Below the pieces are notes generated by a model, which saw only the letters and a program-made list of their open reading frames with translations, did not search any database and was not told where the DNA came from. A stretch of DNA of 64,000 bases, taken from assembly GCA_021613375.1 (NCBI GenBank), contig CM038720.1:17812715-17876714 (forward strand). Direction: 5' to 3'. Below are positions 59,951 through 64,000 of the stretch, piece after piece (within the stretch, counting starts at the first letter, position 1; each line of letters opens with the position of its first letter). Position numbers and translations under genes: made by a program. The stretch comes from Megaleporinus macrocephalus. Lineage: Eukaryota > Chordata > Actinopteri > Characiformes > Anostomidae.

Positions 59951-61974
59951 ACTCTTTGGCATCAATAAAATGCTCAACATGTCCAAAGTGGCACGAGGAA
60001 AACATGTAGGAGACGTTGAAAGTGGGTTCATTATTGGGGCATGGATAGCAGAAGTTTCTGTCATGGGGCTTTTTCTTACTTATTCTGAATACTTGAATCC
60101 ATGTCTTGGACTGGGCCAATTTTGGGTGAGGGGCAAGTGGTTTGCCTTCACACTTTAAGAATTCCATTTAAACCGTGGATTGGTTCTGAAATTCCATACA
60201 TCACTTATCTGTGCTCATGTTCGCAAAATGGTAGCTTAATGCATTTGCTGTTTTTATTTTTAATATTTCTCTTGAATGCAAACACTCAGCAAAGTGATCT
60301 ATTATTTGTGTTGTGTACATGCTGGGTTCATCTGGAATTCAACAGTGTGACATTTGGTATCCATAATTCTCAAAGAAAACATCCAGTTTATTTCACCACT
60401 GCTGTTCATGTAATGTCGCTTGCAGTGTCAGGATTTTCTGCTGTGGCTCCATTGGAAGCAATATAGGGTTTGAACAAGAAACTGTGACCAAGGGATCTCA
60501 GGCAGGACTGCATTAATCCTTAAATCACAGAATATGGTTCATATGTTTTACATCGCTGATTAGCTCTTAGGATTAATTAAACTGGAGAAATATTGGCTGA
60601 TTGCACATTTGGGCTGAAAATTGGCTAGTACATTTACATACATCAATCTTCTTATCTCTGGTTGTAGCCATAAATAGAATGCCATCAGTCAAAACTACCA
60701 TTAATCATTCCTAGTGTGTAGCAGATCCTGTTTAGTATTCCCAAATGCTCTGTTAATTGTACACAGAAGCCACTCAGGAGAATTGGCGAAATGCGACAGT
60801 GGGAAGATGGAAATTAGGATGTACGCCATCACATATTTCTTTAAGAACTATACTGTGCGTGGCCTGATATTGTCCTCTGTTTAGGTTCATCTTGTCTGTT
60901 CTGATGGTGTTTCTTTGCTGCATGAGAGCAGCCCTGTTCCTGCTGTTCCTGTAAGGTGTGAAGCAGGGTGTCTTCTGCTCATGCGGCTTCTCGTTGCCTC
61001 AGCTCTCGCTACAGTTCAGCCATTTCCCTCAGAACAGCTGCGCTCCAGTGCACACAGTGAATTATTTATCCCCAAAACCTGCTCACCAAACCCACAGGCA
61101 CCCTTAGCTCTGCTGTTTAGCCTTCACAAGCCTAGGGCAGATGTGTGGGGTGTGTACAACACAGAAACAGAGAGAGTGATTAGTGTGGTGGGATGAAATT
61201 AAGATGTGACATGGTTTGGGTCTGTAATAGGGGCATCTGTATGTGGCGATTCAGCTGCAGCATTGCAGTCTATTATGGGGAGGATGAACAGTGAACAAAG
61301 CCAGTTTACTGTAGAGCTAAGCTACATTTGTGTCTTGAGTACTGTATGTCTAAGGCGATGTGTATACTTATGCACAGTCAGGGGAATTAAACTGGAACAG
61401 CAGACAGTGCCAGCAGACAGAAATCAGGGCAAGTTGCCCCAGTACCTGGGGTAAGAAGCTCCCCCTGATGAATCTTGCATCAATTTGTCATCTAAAGCTG
61501 CGTTTTTCACTGTACAGTACTGGCTTAGCTCATCTTTTTTGGTTAGTGTACCATCTTATGTCTCAACCTGATTTATTCCCCAGTCTAGACACTGACGTAT
61601 TATTTCCCAAATTCTCCCAAAATTTGCAGTGCTGCAAAACCGACATCCAAACTTGTCTCTAAAACCACAGTATTTGGTATATTGGTTCTAATGATTATTG
61701 GCTCTTATGATTATGATTGGGTATAATGATTTTCCGAATCTATGGTTTGGCTTAGAATACCCCTTTTTTATTTTGGTGCATTTTATAGGATGCGGATGTA
61801 AATAAAAATTATAGGGACAAAAGGGTCTGGATTTCATTAAACTACCAGCAGTTTGGAACACTTATAGAACATGGTGTATTCGTGGTGAGTGAGGTATTTT
61901 GGTTCTGTAGATATATTTATAGACCGCAATATGTGGCTCTACAGAATCATAACTACTAATGATGACTACTAATT

Positions 61975-62590
61975 ACTGTGTGTTTTACTGAAGGTCTCCC
62001 ACAGGGTTCAGTTTTATGTTACGTCTTTGACCCACTGTCTCCTTTTACACTCATTATTTGTGTAATTAGTGCAGCATTTTTCCATCTCTGTAATATTGCT
62101 TGGCCCTCAGCACAGCAAATAAAAAAACCTATATCAATTTGTGACATCATAGTTAGACTACTGTAATGGTCTTCTATCTGGCCTTCCTATCAAAACCCCA
62201 GTGGTTTACAGTTTTTACAGAATCCTGCTGCTAGGATCCTCACCTGTACCTGGAAAAAAAACCTTGTTTAGTATCACATTTTGTATCTAGCGCAAGATTC
62301 TTCTACTTATAAAACTCTGGACGTCCTGGCGTCTCTTTGCTTGCTTGAGCTTACCTTAAGATCACACAGTTTTGTGTTTTAAGGTTTACATTGACTTCCC
62401 AAGTCTATTCAGATGCCTCTTCTCCATCCTCATTTAAATCTCTGTTAAAGACTTGTTCTAGGTATGTTATCAATGTTCTTGTTCTGAAATGTTATGCCTG
62501 AAATGTCCTGTTGTTGTTAATTGTGTACTCTCTGCTTAATGTTCACATTCTTTCATTGTTAGGTGCTATATAAAAAAGTGTTAATGATGC
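61975..62590 (+). pseudogene. Internally deleted L2-type LINE, reverse transcriptase to 3' end
   Basis: The frame at 61,978-62,166 reads EGLPQGSVLCYV, the conserved GLPQGS box of the reverse transcriptase, and then FFHLCNIA, which in intact L2/CR1 proteins lies many residues later. Intervening sequence with the YADD motif is deleted. Afterwards LDYCNGLL-type sequence (about 62,150-62,175, with a stop), a KSLLKTC segment near 62,445 and a gtgctatataaaaaag end near 62,565 follow in order. Several stops and shifts make it non-functional. Confidence 0.75.
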
Positions 62591-64000
62591 TGTTTATATC
62601 ATGGTATTAGTTTCAGTTTTTCAATCACTGTAACCTCAGCTTCAAATGTTAGTTTTTTTTTTTGTTTGTTTAGACTTATGCATCACTATAATTAACTTTT
62701 TCTGCAGGTTGACATCACAATATCATGTCCATACTTTTTGTCATATTGCTCATCCCCACTGTAAAGTCCTCAGATCTAGTCTGTAATATTTTCTCTGCTC
62801 TAAGAAGGGATGCACAGTATAGTCAACCACATTCCGACACGGTCACTGAAGTTAAAGTGTATCTGGGTAACGTGATACTGTTCAGTGTCCAGTTGATTCC
62901 CCTGGAGGTGAACACTTAGCGTCAGGTTCTATCTCTCTGGGTCTCTACAGATATTTCCTCCACTCATTTGCATTCTCTGTCTTTGTATTTAAATGAAATA
63001 CTGACCCCTGCTGGAAGAACATGTACTGCACACTGACTCCTCACTCCTTATTTCAATGCCATCTATTTCCCCGTCCTCACCCTTGTTTACTACCAGGCTG
63101 CTTATTATCTCGTGGCTTGACAGACATCTAAGTAAGTCCCACATTAATGAGTTAAGGCTCTGGATAGGGTTGTAATTCTCTGCTATTAAGCTCCACTGTG
63201 TTCACTGCACTCCCCTCTGCTGGGTCATTATACTGTCTATCACAACATTATGAGAAAAGGCTTTGGAGAATGGAAATAGGTGATTGTGATTAACAGTTAT
63301 TGTTTTCCACTAATAAAATAAATGTCTGCACAATTTAAATTAAAATGTTGCATTACATTATGAACATGAAAGTGTATTCAGATTTGTCTAACTAGTGACT
63401 CGAATGTTCACTGTCTTGAACCGAATATCTGTATGTATGAGCCAGTATATTTAGTTTTGCTTATTCACTCTTGAAATAAGTGTACTATGTCCTTTCACTT
63501 ATCCTTTTTTTGCTGTTACATAACAAACATAAAATGGACCTTAAATGACTTTACATTTGACTTTACGTTTAAAGTGAATATCTTTTATTTCCTTAAGGCG
63601 TATGTACATTCAAGTTTTGATCAAAACTGCTCAAGTTCTTGTCACTATTTCATAAACAGGTTGTGAACAATCTAAACATTAGTATTTTTAATGCCAAGTT
63701 GGTGAATATTACCTTAAATTCTGCAAGCCATGTACTGCTACCGATTTAAAGTGCATTTTTAATGTGAAGGTCTGTGTCATTGGGTAGTCAGTGACAGGTC
63801 TTTGTTTTTTAACCATGTGAAGTTCTATGGTGAACCGGTCAAAATTGAACAACGACAACTGAGGTTTTCATGAGGGAATGCTTTGTTTTGCCAACGTTGT
63901 ATTGTGCCTCTCTCTGATGTCGTTTGTCAGCAAATTAGGACAGCCCCCTGAAAGTCAGCGAGACAAATCATCTCTAAGACCTTTTGGCCAAGAAGTGCCA

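Larger units (their letters stand above)
55440..64000 (+). other. plppr1: Start of plppr1 intron 2
   Basis: Donor gtaagtcagc opens the intron, and no further plppr1 exon (helix 1 to 2 region) is visible to the window end. Apart from the listed MITE, CA tract, hAT-like fragment and LINE, the sequence is unassigned AT-rich DNA. This includes 56,490-59,740, 59,950-61,970 and 62,600-64,000. Open frames such as 60,101-60,466 and 60,915-61,196 have no domain I recognise. Confidence 0.75.

Overview
The window looks like vertebrate, almost certainly teleost fish, nuclear DNA. It is AT-rich and non-coding over nearly all its length. It has many dinucleotide and tetranucleotide microsatellites, CpG confined to one island, and a dense layer of decayed DNA transposons (Tc1/mariner and hAT), L2-type LINE ends, a probable solo LTR and MITEs. 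Several repeat families recall those common in otophysan fishes (characins, catfishes and relatives), but that placement rests on memory and is tentative. No bacterial-style genes, rRNA, tRNA or CRISPR are visible, and nearly all open frames over 60 codons are chance frames or transposase debris.

One host gene is recognisable. At 55,345-55,439 there is an exon with a clean acceptor (ttctcag) and donor (gtaagt). It holds a start codon and 20 codons reading M-A-S-D-N-TQRSYSIIPCFIFVE, which is the amino terminus of phospholipid phosphatase-related protein 1 (PLPPR1, also LPPR1 or PRG-3), ending in phase 0. About 20.4 kb upstream on the same strand lies a CpG island (33,880-35,070) with three CCAAT boxes, a GC box and a good splice donor at 34,963/34,964. 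I read this as the plppr1 promoter and first, non-coding exon. The rest of the gene would lie beyond the right edge.

Layout: 1-33,880 is upstream intergenic DNA with a few repeat-poor, motif-rich stretches that may be regulatory. It also holds Tc1 and mariner-like remnants, a degenerate minisatellite split by a hAT element (18.3-20.9 kb), and a 65-bp tandem array with a 325-bp higher-order repeat (22.7-24.0 kb). The promoter and exon 1 lie at 33,880-35,070. Intron 1 (34,964-55,344) contains an L2 tail, a hAT element with a perfect 8-bp target duplication, a second long Tc1 copy, a LINE reverse-transcriptase scrap and a probable solo LTR. Exon 2 is at 55,345-55,439. The remainder is intron 2, with a hAT-type MITE, a CA microsatellite and an internally deleted L2 LINE.

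I found no convincing undescribed system. The observations most worth follow-up are the spliced upstream ORF predicted across exons 1 and 2, the higher-order tandem array, the nested hAT with an anomalous 15-bp flanking repeat, the pair of Tc1 derivatives sharing one internal deletion, and two RFX-type X-box motifs upstream of the gene.
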